The position numbers were made by a program, and so were the translations under genes. Below, one piece after another: positions 1-8,106 of a DNA stretch of 64,000 nucleotides. The stretch is from Trichomonas vaginalis G3 (taxonomy: Eukaryota > Parabasalia > Trichomonadida > Trichomonadidae). The stretch spans positions 19,560,082 through 19,624,081 of the forward strand of contig NC_067207.1 of assembly GCF_026262505.1 (NCBI RefSeq), given 5' to 3'. Position 1 is the first letter of the stretch, and every line of letters starts with the position of its first letter. A model generated the notes under the pieces. That model ran no database searches. It was not told the origin of the DNA and was given only the letters and a program-made list of their open reading frames with translations.

Positions 1-1979
1 CCTTGTACAGTTAGTAATCTTTGCTTTTGTATTTTCACGTCTTTCTTGAACTGTTCTTCATCAGTAATGTTAAATGAGAAATTACAAAAAGCTCTTGCGA
101 TGCTTTCAGAGTTATCATGCAATCTATTCGACAAATTCAAAGGATTTGCACAGAAAATGCCGTATCTCGTTGATCCACGGCTTTCAAAACAAATAAATAC
201 TGATCTGTAGCTGAATCCTTGTATCGGTTCAAAGTTAGGAAGTTCATTAGGAGATGTTGTGTTTACTATTGAACCTCTTTCGAACTGATCTTTTACGAAT
301 TTCTCGGAAAAAGCTTTTCTTCCGAATTCGTAAAGTTTCTTTGGATTTTCTCCATCACCTTTTCTATAAACAGTCATTGAATCAACATTCATTGCTTTGT
401 AAAGAGTATTAAATATATCGTCATGGTTAAATGACATTGCAGCCATTTTTTCTGGTACTAAACTAAAATCTTTTATACCTGCCTCGAGGTGTTCTTTTGA
501 TTTCGTTTCAGTAACACGTTGAACAACTAAAGACATTGTTGGAGCAATGACCATGGCTGCTTCCAATTGTTCTTCAGTGAATAATGTTCCTCTAGGAGCT
601 GCTGCACATAAAACTGCAATGCATTCATTTGTTGATGACATGATTGGAGCTCCGTAAAATGATTTTCCAATACACCATGAATCAACTTTTTTGTGACAAA
701 GTGATTCTTCTAATTTCTGTTCAATGAAGATTCTTCTTGTTTTGGCAATATGATGTGTAATTCCCGCGAAAGGAAGCTTCTTATCCAATGCTGTCTTCTC
801 TTCTGTCAAAACATTGAAGATGAGCTCGTTGTGGTCGATGAAAAATAGTTTAATTATGTCGGCACCGATTAATTTCGGAAAATTGTTGTCGATAAAAGGA
901 ACAAGGTTTTCCATTCTATCGATTTTCAGACAATTCCTCTCAAAATCATCAACTTTCTTTTTGTAATCGTTGGGAGTAATGATTCCTGGAGCTTTCTGGT
1001 CAATGATAATGAGTGAAGAGTTAAGAAGAGAGAAGATATCGCCTACAGAGATGTCTTCGTTCTTGAAAGGAAGAGAGGAATCGTCAGATCTGATCGCCAA
1101 AACTGAAGCAGCGTCTCTGGCGGGAACTATGATGCACGATCTGTCTTTGGGGTTAAAGACACTATCAACTTGACGGTTGAAGTTGGGAGATTCTGAAGGG
1201 TGGTTGAAAATTTGAGTTGTAGTTGTTTGAGGGATTAAAGATTTTGGATCTTTGACGTATATTGTGATATCGTTAGGAAGATCACATGCGTAAACTCCTG
1301 TACTAATATCTTTTAAGAAGTAAAATGTTGTATCTGATTCTAAAATTTTTCGAACGGCTTCCATAATTATGGATTTGAAATCAGGCTTGTTTAAATTCAT
1401 GGATAGTACTAAAAATGATGACCATATCAATGAAAATCTCTGTAACTGGTGCCCAGTATAAGAAATAAATCTGGATTTCGAACTTTGAGGGAGATTTTTG
1501 ATAAGATCAGCAAGCATATCTGCATATCCAGGATGTAGTAATGCCTCCAAAATCATTGGTTTGTTCCTTAAAAATTCTTCAGTAGTGTTTGGCGAAATCT
1601 GTGATATAAATGACTCTGTTTCCATGTATTTTATAGTTGTATACTTGTTTGCTTCATCCTTATCTTGTTTTAAAGATAAGCTCGATATTCTTGAGTATAA
1701 CGAGTTTATTCGATCTTGGTTTTCATTCGCTTCTGCAGTGAGCATTTCGATTCTTTCTGATAGTATAGTATTGTTCGATTCTAAATTTGAAATAATCTTT
1801 TTGGAGTTTTCCGTTAATTTGTTCAAACTTCTCAGAGCTTCAACAGAAGGCTCAGATGGAATAGGATTTTTATCAAAAAAGTGCGGGGATGCTGGTTCTG
1901 TGGAAGGATCTGTCCGAGTTCTGCTTGGTAAAGGCCCCCATTTGGCTCGGAGAGCGCCTGGAGCTCCCTTTTTCTCCAT
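1..1979 (-). CDS. GAF-domain-like protein, cut by window edge
   Basis: The reverse strand is open from an ATG at 1979 to the window edge (659 codons, no stop), so the C-terminus is missing. The N-terminus is basic and low in complexity, and residues about 50-110 are rich in Glu, Lys, Leu and Asn and look like a coiled coil. Residues about 350-482 read like a GAF domain: alternating strands, an FAGITHHIAKTRR segment, and FYGAPIMSSTNECIAVLCAA as the typical core strands. Segments about 203-313 and 510-645 look like further diverged GAF copies. GAF domains bind small ligands such as cyclic nucleotides or serve as dimerisation modules; no ligand can be named here. In trichomonads such domains often precede cyclase or phosphodiesterase domains, which could lie beyond the edge. 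The coding call is firm because of the long open frame; the GAF label is moderate. Confidence 0.72.
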   Translation of the reverse strand, partial: MEKKGAPGALRAKWGPLPSRTRTDPSTEPASPHFFDKNPIPSEPSVEALRSLNKLTENSKKIISNLESNNTILSERIEMLTAEANENQDRINSLYSRISSLSLKQDKDEANKYTTIKYMETESFISQISPNTTEEFLRNKPMILEALLHPGYADMLADLIKNLPQSSKSRFISYTGHQLQRFSLIWSSFLVLSMNLNKPDFKSIIMEAVRKILESDTTFYFLKDISTGVYACDLPNDITIYVKDPKSLIPQTTTTQIFNHPSESPNFNRQVDSVFNPKDRSCIIVPARDAASVLAIRSDDSSLPFKNEDISVGDIFSLLNSSLIIIDQKAPGIITPNDYKKKVDDFERNCLKIDRMENLVPFIDNNFPKLIGADIIKLFFIDHNELIFNVLTEEKTALDKKLPFAGITHHIAKTRRIFIEQKLEESLCHKKVDSWCIGKSFYGAPIMSSTNECIAVLCAAAPRGTLFTEEQLEAAMVIAPTMSLVVQRVTETKSKEHLEAGIKDFSLVPEKMAAMSFNHDDIFNTLYKAMNVDSMTVYRKGDGENPKKLYEFGRKAFSEKFVKDQFERGSIVNTTSPNELPNFEPIQGFSYRSVFICFESRGSTRYGIFCANPLNLSNRLHDNSESIARAFCNFSFNITDEEQFKKDVKIQKQRLLTVQ

Positions 1980-2450
1980 CCTGTCACTTTTACATTAAAG
2001 CGACGCAGAATTTTGTATTTTAACACTAGATATCCCAATCATTCCTGTTTACAAAACAAATCTTCGGACTAAATTTTCTCGAACATTACGATTTATCCCT
2101 AAATCAATCAAAATTAATATTATTATCATTCCATTATTTGTAAATTTCACTATACATGTTATTGGTTCTTTTAATTTTCCAGCAATTCTTATTTTTTGTT
2201 CGAGAATTAATTGTAAATGGTCCAAAATGGACTTTTTGCCTGTGAATAATTTAATTTTGATCTCCTTAATCTATAAAATGAGTTATAATTTCATGAAAAT
2301 TCGCAAGAATTTTTTTGAGAATACCCTCCTCAAATTTTCACTGAGAAAAAAAATTTTGTAAACTTCAAATGGGCATATTCGTTGTTTTTTGTTATCTCCA
2401 TATAGATACAAATAACTTTTAACAGAAGGAAAACTCTAAAATCTTTCTAC
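1980..2450. other. Intergenic spacer between divergent genes
   Basis: AT-rich spacer between the GAF-like gene (leftward) and the PUF gene (rightward). I see homopolymer-rich sequence and no gene. Promoters for both genes should lie at its two ends. Confidence 0.6.
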
Positions 2451-2459
2451 TCATTTTCA
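2451..2459 (+). promoter_or_regulatory. Initiator (Inr) of the PUF gene
   Basis: TCATTTTCA sits directly before the ATG at 2460. It fits the trichomonad Inr (TCA with the A as +1, then pyrimidine and A/T). The implied 5' leader is 7 nt, normal for trichomonads, and it fixes this ATG as the start. Confidence 0.75.
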
Positions 2460-3704
2460 ATGGAAAAATTTGAGAGAAAATTAACTCAATTTTTTCATCG
2501 CATTGTTATGACAACACAGGAAGTATTTATGGATTCTTATATATCACAAAGTATTTCAAATGCATACTCAAGTCCTCCTCTATATCGGCCATATGTTAAA
2601 CCTCATGATTTTGTACAGAAAAATTTATATTCTTTAATTCCAGGAAATTTATGGGAAGCAGCGACCGGCGAAAAAGTCAAAATAGACCAAATTATTACTC
2701 AAAATGCTATAAGTGTCCTTTCAGCTAATCAAGAAGATCCGAGACGTTACGTAAATATGGCAAAAGACAGACAAAACTGCAGAAAACTACAGGACGATCT
2801 ACAATTTGGAACTGATAAATTCAGAAATATAGTTTTAAATTCATTAATTCCATATCTTGGAGAATTATATTGCGATCCTTCAGCAAATTTTGTTGTACAG
2901 AAGCTCCTCGATTATGCTACAAGAGAACAAAAGATATCTTTCTTAAATGCGTTTAAAAAAGATCCTCTTGAAATTGCAAATCATCCTTGTGGGAGTAGAG
3001 TGATGCAGAAGTTTATTGAGTGCGCGGATACTGATCTAGTTGACGAATTATATGTATTTTTGTCCTCATCGATATTAGATTTATGTCAATCTTTGCATGG
3101 AAATCGAATTGTCCAACAATTCATCGATATTTTGCCGAATCGCGTACCGGAAATCATTAAATGTATCATGCCATACACGATTTCATTGGTCGCTGATAAC
3201 TGCGGGTGCAGAGTTGTTCAACACCTTTTTCAACCATTCGATCAAAATAAATTAGCGCCTTTGATTTCGGAAGTTATCAAGGCTGCACCTCAACTAACGG
3301 CGAACCAATATGGTAATTATGTCATACAGAATATTATAGATGACGGAAATGAAGAACAAGTTGCAGAATTAATCAAATCTTACAAAGGTTACTATTATTC
3401 ATTTTCGATACATAAATTTGCATCTAATGTAATAGAACGATGCATAAGACGAGCTAATCAGGCTCAAAGAGAATTTATTTTTGCAGATATTATCGGAGTT
3501 GAAGAAAATTACAATTACGATCGTATTTACAGCCTTATAACCGATAAATTTGGCAACTATGTGATACAAAGAATCCTTGAATTTGGTTCGGATTCCCGGA
3601 TTAACGCAATCTATGACGTTGTAGATAAGAATTATGATGAATTGCAGGATGTCGGATACGCAAAGCATGTAATTACCAAGCTTAAAGCATTAGGTTTCGA
3701 ATAA
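2460..3704 (+). CDS. Pumilio/PUF-family RNA-binding protein
   Basis: 414 residues. After an N-terminal region of about 100 residues there are eight PUF repeats whose RNA-contact triads can be read: C107R..Q111, N143F..Q147, S179R..Q183, N215R..Q219, C250R..Q254, N286Y..Q290, S322N..E326, N366Y..Q370. PUF proteins bind 3' UTRs in the cytoplasm and repress or destabilise mRNAs. With the known code (N/Q reads U, C/Q and S/Q read A, S/E reads G, repeats 8 to 1 reading 5' to 3') the predicted target is UGUAUAUA, the classical Pumilio element. The length suits a compact PUF with the RNA-binding domain at the C-terminus. Start supported by the Inr at 2451. No defects seen. Confidence 0.95.
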   Translation: MEKFERKLTQFFHRIVMTTQEVFMDSYISQSISNAYSSPPLYRPYVKPHDFVQKNLYSLIPGNLWEAATGEKVKIDQIITQNAISVLSANQEDPRRYVNMAKDRQNCRKLQDDLQFGTDKFRNIVLNSLIPYLGELYCDPSANFVVQKLLDYATREQKISFLNAFKKDPLEIANHPCGSRVMQKFIECADTDLVDELYVFLSSSILDLCQSLHGNRIVQQFIDILPNRVPEIIKCIMPYTISLVADNCGCRVVQHLFQPFDQNKLAPLISEVIKAAPQLTANQYGNYVIQNIIDDGNEEQVAELIKSYKGYYYSFSIHKFASNVIERCIRRANQAQREFIFADIIGVEENYNYDRIYSLITDKFGNYVIQRILEFGSDSRINAIYDVVDKNYDELQDVGYAKHVITKLKALGFE

Positions 3705-4005
3705 TTTTCTTTATTATAATTGTTTATTTTGTTATTTGTTGTTAAACATGATTAAATGTTACTTATACAATAATTGATTCATTTTATAATCCAAAGAAAA
3801 GAGAATATAAATTGAAATTAAAAAATTTCGGATAATTTATGGCCATAACAATGAAACAATACTATATCCAATGAAATATGATGAATTACCATACTTTCGA
3901 ATACATACTATCTAAATTTCAAAATGTAAAGGTCGAAATTTACAAATTCAGGAATAAGAAATATTAATTATGCAATGATATAGAATGCTGTTATCATATT
4001 TATAG
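3705..4005. other. Intergenic spacer
   Basis: AT-rich spacer between the PUF and IBD genes, both read rightwards. Nothing recognisable except the Inr at its right end. Confidence 0.6.
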
Positions 4006-4013
4006 TCATCTCA
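4006..4013 (+). promoter_or_regulatory. Initiator (Inr) of the IBD-protein gene
   Basis: TCATCTCA immediately precedes the ATG at 4014, giving a 6-nt leader. It matches the trichomonad Inr. The downstream protein belongs to the family that binds this element, so autoregulation is possible. Confidence 0.7.
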
Positions 4014-5102
4014 ATGATGTGTATCGATTATTGTAAATATCAGAAAATCCACATCATGGAAAACATGGAAGATGTTGATGACGTCCTTCAGGAATTGATC
4101 GATTCATTGAACGGAACGAGGCAAATGAACTTCCCTGAAAGATTGTTCCTGTGTTTGGAGTTTATTGATAGACATCCAGATTATTTTGATCAAGTTGGAG
4201 CAATTTGGAGCGATGATGGCAACGATTTTGTGGTCTACAGCGATAAACTATGCCATATACTTAGAATCAAAAGGAATTCTCTTAACAAAAACTTCAATAT
4301 GTACGGATTTAAAAAATTACTCTTACTAGATCCACCTCGCTTTGCAAAAAACAAGTTCAAGAGGAGTTTACTCATACGCCGTACAAGCTCTCAGTTCCAA
4401 TTCAGCAGAAGTACAGATTTTAGTACGATCAGAAAAGCAGCATCATTAACGACCAGATTTACGTCAATCAAGAAGAAGATCGAAGTAACTGATGATCAGG
4501 GTCCTCTTATTCGATCCAGTTGGTTAAATTTAATCGGACCGAAAAAAAAGGTCACTAGAGACGAATTGGTTGAACGTATAATCACTGGTATTATTGAAGA
4601 TCAAGGCTCATCTCATTATGATGCTTGGAAAGCTACGATAACTTCATTGATCGAAAATGAAGAGCTTGGTTTCACAGAATACATGAACTTTGTGAAGAAG
4701 TATGGTGTTCTGAGTGCGGCCATCAAATTCTTTCAAACAATTATTTCATATGATGGAATAATTGAACCATGGTATGGAAGTTCGATCAAAACTGGCTGGA
4801 ATTGGTGCGTATACCAGTATTTTCCATGCAGGCTTAAAGTTTGCAAGCGTAACCGCGAGACAATTATTATTGATCATAAATTCAACGGAGAATTTGCTGT
4901 TATTACAGCAGAGTCGGGTCTTGTGACAAGCTTCTCCTTGAAAGAGTTGCTCTTTGACATTTTGAAGCTTGAGAACATTGAAATTGCAAATTTCGATGTT
5001 GAAGCCGAAGAAAATGACGTTGAAGATAATCATCTACCAAAGCTTGAATGGGAACACATTCAATCATCCCCAGAGTATACAGATTTTTCTTTACATTTAT
5101 AA
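4014..5102 (+). CDS. Initiator-binding-domain protein (IBP39-like)
   Basis: 362 residues. Residues about 35-120 resemble the winged-helix Initiator-binding domain of trichomonad IBP39: a helix around FPERLFLCLEFIDRHP, then NDFVVYSDKLCHIL and the recognition-helix signature RNSLNKNF (87-94) followed by YGFKK. A basic Ser/Arg/Lys-rich linker (about 110-155) leads to a helical C-terminal region (about 180-320) resembling the IBP39 C-domain, which in IBP39 contacts the RNA polymerase II tail. IBP39 is 39 kDa, so the length fits the whole protein. The likely role is recognising the TCA Initiator and placing transcription starts. The Inr favours the ATG at 4014; an in-frame ATG at 4056 is an alternative and would remove a Cys/Tyr-rich tip. 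Stop and UAAA-type poly(A) signal overlap at the end. Confidence 0.82.
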   Translation: MMCIDYCKYQKIHIMENMEDVDDVLQELIDSLNGTRQMNFPERLFLCLEFIDRHPDYFDQVGAIWSDDGNDFVVYSDKLCHILRIKRNSLNKNFNMYGFKKLLLLDPPRFAKNKFKRSLLIRRTSSQFQFSRSTDFSTIRKAASLTTRFTSIKKKIEVTDDQGPLIRSSWLNLIGPKKKVTRDELVERIITGIIEDQGSSHYDAWKATITSLIENEELGFTEYMNFVKKYGVLSAAIKFFQTIISYDGIIEPWYGSSIKTGWNWCVYQYFPCRLKVCKRNRETIIIDHKFNGEFAVITAESGLVTSFSLKELLFDILKLENIEIANFDVEAEENDVEDNHLPKLEWEHIQSSPEYTDFSLHL

Positions 5103-5180
5103 ATAAAAAAAACTTTTTTTGTATAAAATATCGGCGTGAAGTGTCAAACAGTTTTTTCTCAAAAGAAAATTTTTGATAAA

Positions 5181-5216
5181 GTGGCAAATGACATTCTCTT
5201 GACATTTTATAACAAT
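5181..5216. promoter_or_regulatory. Degenerate copy of an upstream palindrome
   Basis: About 100 bp before the first peptide-polyprotein gene. It lines up with the perfect inverted repeat before the second gene (6735-6768): both contain CAAATGACATTC followed by CTTG, but here the right half has drifted. It marks the upstream limit of the tandem gene duplication. Confidence 0.5.
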
Positions 5217-5312
5217 TGATTTTTATGAAATGTTGTATACTTCTAGTTGTTTATTATATTACAAGAATTTTCGATTTATTGATTGAAAATTTGAATAAAT
5301 ATCGAAAACATT

Positions 5313-6293
5313 ATGTTTTTTGCTATTACTTCTCTTGGAATCTCCAAGATTTTACCATTCAAAACATTGCACGGTCCTAGATACTTCCCAAAACATGGAC
5401 CATTCGTACCATTATTACCTGGGTACGAAAAGATCGGACAATACATTCCACCTTCTTATCGTATAGCCGAAAAGAACGGGCCGTACTTCCAGGAAGATGA
5501 AAATGGCTGGTTGAAGAAGCTCGCTAAACGCATTGGTGTCGGCGCCACGATTGGCCTTCCATTCCAAGAAACCGAAGAAAACGGCATGATGTTAGACTTA
5601 TATAAAAGCATCCTTAAGCAAGAAATCTTGAAGGCTCTCTACGGTCAAGAAGCCGAAGAAAATGGAATAAGATTTCCAGGACCAAGACCAACTAGACCAG
5701 ATCCAATATTCCCAGGACCAATATATATCCAGAAGGCCGAAAAGAATGCATTCAGACCAATCCCAATGCATCCACCACCATACTTCCAGGAAGATGAAAA
5801 CGGCTGGTTCAAGAAGCTCGCTAAACGCGTTGGTGTCGGCGCCGCTATAAAGATTCTACTCCAAGAAGCCGAAGAAAATGGCCCATTCGAACCAATCCCA
5901 ATCCATCCACCACCACACTTCCAGGAAGATGAAAACGGCTGGCTCAAGAAGCTCGCTAAACGCGTTGGTGTCGGCGCCGCTATGAAGATTCTACTCCAAG
6001 AAGCTGAAGAAAACAGCAAGTGGACACGTTTTCGTGATAGACACTTGAAGCCAGCTATCATTTCCATTCTCCAGAGAAATGAAGACGAAGACGAGAACAG
6101 CCTATGGACAAAAATCCGCGATGGTGTCATTAAACCAGCTGTCATTAAGGCAATATTACTTCAGGAACAAGAAGAAAACTTTAGGCAGCATAAAGAACCT
6201 ATTAAAGCCAATCAAATGGAGATAACGCCACCAGAAAGACCATATCCAATTACCCTCAAACCAGTAGCCCCAGGAATCATGATTGGTATTTAA
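5313..6293 (+). CDS. Multi-peptide precursor (antimicrobial-peptide polyprotein-like), copy 1
   Basis: 326 residues, hardly any globular sequence. A short hydrophobic start (MFFAITSLGIS) may be a minimal signal peptide. The rest splits into 12 segments, each ending in an acidic spacer plus Asn (AEKN, EDEN, TEEN, AEEN, QEEN; Asn at 55, 64, 90, 117, 145, 163, 189, 208, 234, 262, 289). Three segments begin GWLKKLAKR or GWFKKLAKR and read as cationic amphipathic helices, reminiscent of the GWLKK start of insect sarcotoxin/cecropins. Two begin SKWTRFRD or SLWTKIRD, and others are proline-rich (GPRPTRPDP, FRPIPMHPPP). Acidic spacers that balance basic peptides are known from amphibian and insect antimicrobial precursors. 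Asn-ending sites suit a legumain-type protease, an activity trichomonads have. Function is inferred. A tandem paralogue follows at 6874. Confidence 0.85.
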   Translation: MFFAITSLGISKILPFKTLHGPRYFPKHGPFVPLLPGYEKIGQYIPPSYRIAEKNGPYFQEDENGWLKKLAKRIGVGATIGLPFQETEENGMMLDLYKSILKQEILKALYGQEAEENGIRFPGPRPTRPDPIFPGPIYIQKAEKNAFRPIPMHPPPYFQEDENGWFKKLAKRVGVGAAIKILLQEAEENGPFEPIPIHPPPHFQEDENGWLKKLAKRVGVGAAMKILLQEAEENSKWTRFRDRHLKPAIISILQRNEDEDENSLWTKIRDGVIKPAVIKAILLQEQEENFRQHKEPIKANQMEITPPERPYPITLKPVAPGIMIGI

Positions 6294-6734
6294 TTCGATA
6301 GTTTTTTTTAATACAGATCAAATCCTTCACCTGTTGAAAGAGAACGGAATTTTATTAAATATTTCAATATTTCACCTTCATTAATTCCAAATTTACATTT
6401 TAAAAAATCTTCTGAACAACGAGATAAAAATAAGTCATTTATTTTTCACAGTCTCCATAAGTATATCAGAACACTTGACAGGCTCTTTATTAAAAGTAAT
6501 AAATAAAATTCATATTAATTAATTAAAAATTGTATAAAGTTTATATGACCATCTGTTGGCATAAATCTATTGGATTCCAATTTAGAACAATTCAGAATGA
6601 GTTTTGCATATCGATATTATAATTTCAAGGATTGTAATATCGATAGTAGAAATTCCATTCGTTGCATTTTTCATACAAAATACCACCAATATTTGGAATT
6701 GAAATTGCATGAATCTGATTTTACATGTTGACAA
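6294..6734. other. Spacer between the two peptide-precursor genes
   Basis: AT-rich. The clearest structure is a 15-bp inverted repeat with one mismatch (arms 6609-6623 and 6631-6645, 7-nt loop, arm TATCGATATTATAAT). No gene seen. It could be a 3'-end structure of copy 1 or part of the control region of copy 2. Confidence 0.55.
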
Positions 6735-6768
6735 ATTGTCAAATGACATTCACTTGTCATTTGACAAT
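6735..6768. promoter_or_regulatory. Perfect 14-bp palindrome upstream of peptide precursor 2
   Basis: ATTGTCAAATGACA, a 6-nt spacer, then TGTCATTTGACAAT: a perfect inverted repeat ending 105 bp before the ATG at 6874. A decayed version sits at the same place before the first gene. The layout suggests a site for a dimeric regulator, or a hairpin; which one cannot be told from sequence. Confidence 0.55.
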
Positions 6769-6873
6769 TATTGATTTTTATGAAATCTTGTATATTTCTA
6801 GTTGTTTATTAAATTACAAGAGCATTCGATTTATTGATAGAAAATTTGAATGTGAATTGAAATTGAAATCATT

Positions 6874-7917
6874 ATGTTTTTTGCTATTACTTCTCTTGGA
6901 ATCTCCAGGCTTCCAGTTGGACCATACATCCCAATAATGAATACACATAAGAGAATAATAATGCCTATTGAATGGGTCGAATATCCATACTCCCAGGAAG
7001 TTGAAAACGGCTGGTTGAAGAAGCTCAAGAGGCACCTTGGTGGAGGCGTCATCATGTATGGCATTCCATTCCAAGAAGCCGAAGAAAATAAGAAATGGCC
7101 AGTACTCCCCCGTAAAATTAGACCAAATCCAAAATTACCAGGACCAATATATATCAAGAAGGCCGAAAAGAATGCATTCAGACCAATCCCAATGCATCCA
7201 CCACCATACTTCCAGGAAGATGAAAATGGCTGGTTCAAGAAGTTCAAGAGGTACCTTGGTGCAGGCGGTGTCATGGTTGGCATCCCATTCCAAGAAGCCG
7301 AAGAAAATAGGTGGCCAAGACCAACTAGACCAGATCCAATATTCCCAGGACCAATATATATCCAGAAGGCCGAAAAGAATGCATTCAGACCAATCCCAAT
7401 GCATCCACCACCATACTTCCAGGAAGATGAAAACGGCTGGTTCAAGAAGCTCGCTAAACGCGTTGGTGTCGGCGCCGCTATAAAGATTCTACTCCAAGAA
7501 GCCGAAGAAAATGGCCCATTCGAACCAATCCCAATCCATCCACCACCACACTTCCAGGAAGATGAAAACGGCTGGCTCAAGAAGCTCGCTAAACGCGTTG
7601 GTGTCGGCGCCGCTATAAAGATTCTACTCCAAGAAGCCGAAGAAAATGGCCCATTCGAACCAATCCCAATCCATCCACCACCACACTTCCAGGAAGATGA
7701 AAACGGCTGGCTCAAGAAGCTCAAGAGGTACATTGGTGGAGGCGCCATCATGTATGGCATCCCATTCCAAGAAGCCGAAGAAAACAGCATGTGGACAAAA
7801 TTCCGCGATGGTGTTCTCAAGCCAGCCGTCATCGAGGCTATCCTACGCCAGGAACAAGAAGAAAACAGAATTTGGGATTTGGGTAGTTGTTTCCACATAT
7901 ATCCCAAACAAAAGTAA
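6874..7917 (+). CDS. Multi-peptide precursor (antimicrobial-peptide polyprotein-like), copy 2
   Basis: 347 residues, same design as copy 1 and starting with the same 11 residues (MFFAITSLGIS). It splits into 14 segments at Asn 45, 72, 100, 118, 145, 169, 187, 213, 232, 258, 277, 304 and 331, each after an acidic spacer. Five segments begin GWLKK or GWFKK in two subtypes, one continuing LAKRVGVGAA and one KR-LGGG/AGG with a GIPF end. One begins SMWTKFRD. The proline-rich ones include KKWPVLPRKIRPNPKLPGP and RWPRPTRPDPIFPGP. GPFEPIPIHPPPHF spacers recur. The 5' flank is also shared with copy 1 (about 130 bp), so the unit duplicated with its promoter. Codons are C-ending and GC-richer than the flanks (CTC AAG, GGC, CCA), suggesting strong expression. 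The C-terminal tail (RIWDLGSCFHIYPKQK) differs from copy 1. Confidence 0.85.
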   Translation: MFFAITSLGISRLPVGPYIPIMNTHKRIIMPIEWVEYPYSQEVENGWLKKLKRHLGGGVIMYGIPFQEAEENKKWPVLPRKIRPNPKLPGPIYIKKAEKNAFRPIPMHPPPYFQEDENGWFKKFKRYLGAGGVMVGIPFQEAEENRWPRPTRPDPIFPGPIYIQKAEKNAFRPIPMHPPPYFQEDENGWFKKLAKRVGVGAAIKILLQEAEENGPFEPIPIHPPPHFQEDENGWLKKLAKRVGVGAAIKILLQEAEENGPFEPIPIHPPPHFQEDENGWLKKLKRYIGGGAIMYGIPFQEAEENSMWTKFRDGVLKPAVIEAILRQEQEENRIWDLGSCFHIYPKQK

Positions 7918-8106
7918 ATCTTGCTCTGCCGAAAGAGTAAGTACTTTAAAACACGGGTAAACAATTTTATTTTCCTAATTGATGCGAATATTTTTGAATT
8001 CTTTTTTTTTAACAAAACAAAAATAGACAATAAAAGGAAAGAAATAAAATATAGTAGAAAAGAATTAATAATTGTGGATAAAGCTAATTGGTATTTACAG
8101 ATTAAT

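Noticed and set aside
6831-8030. Long open frame on the minus strand over the second peptide gene (and a shorter one over the first, 5645-6145)
   Set aside because: It is a shadow: the repeats have no complementary-strand stops in that frame, and the product is a repetitive Ser/Phe/Gly-rich string. The plus strand carries the clear gene design.
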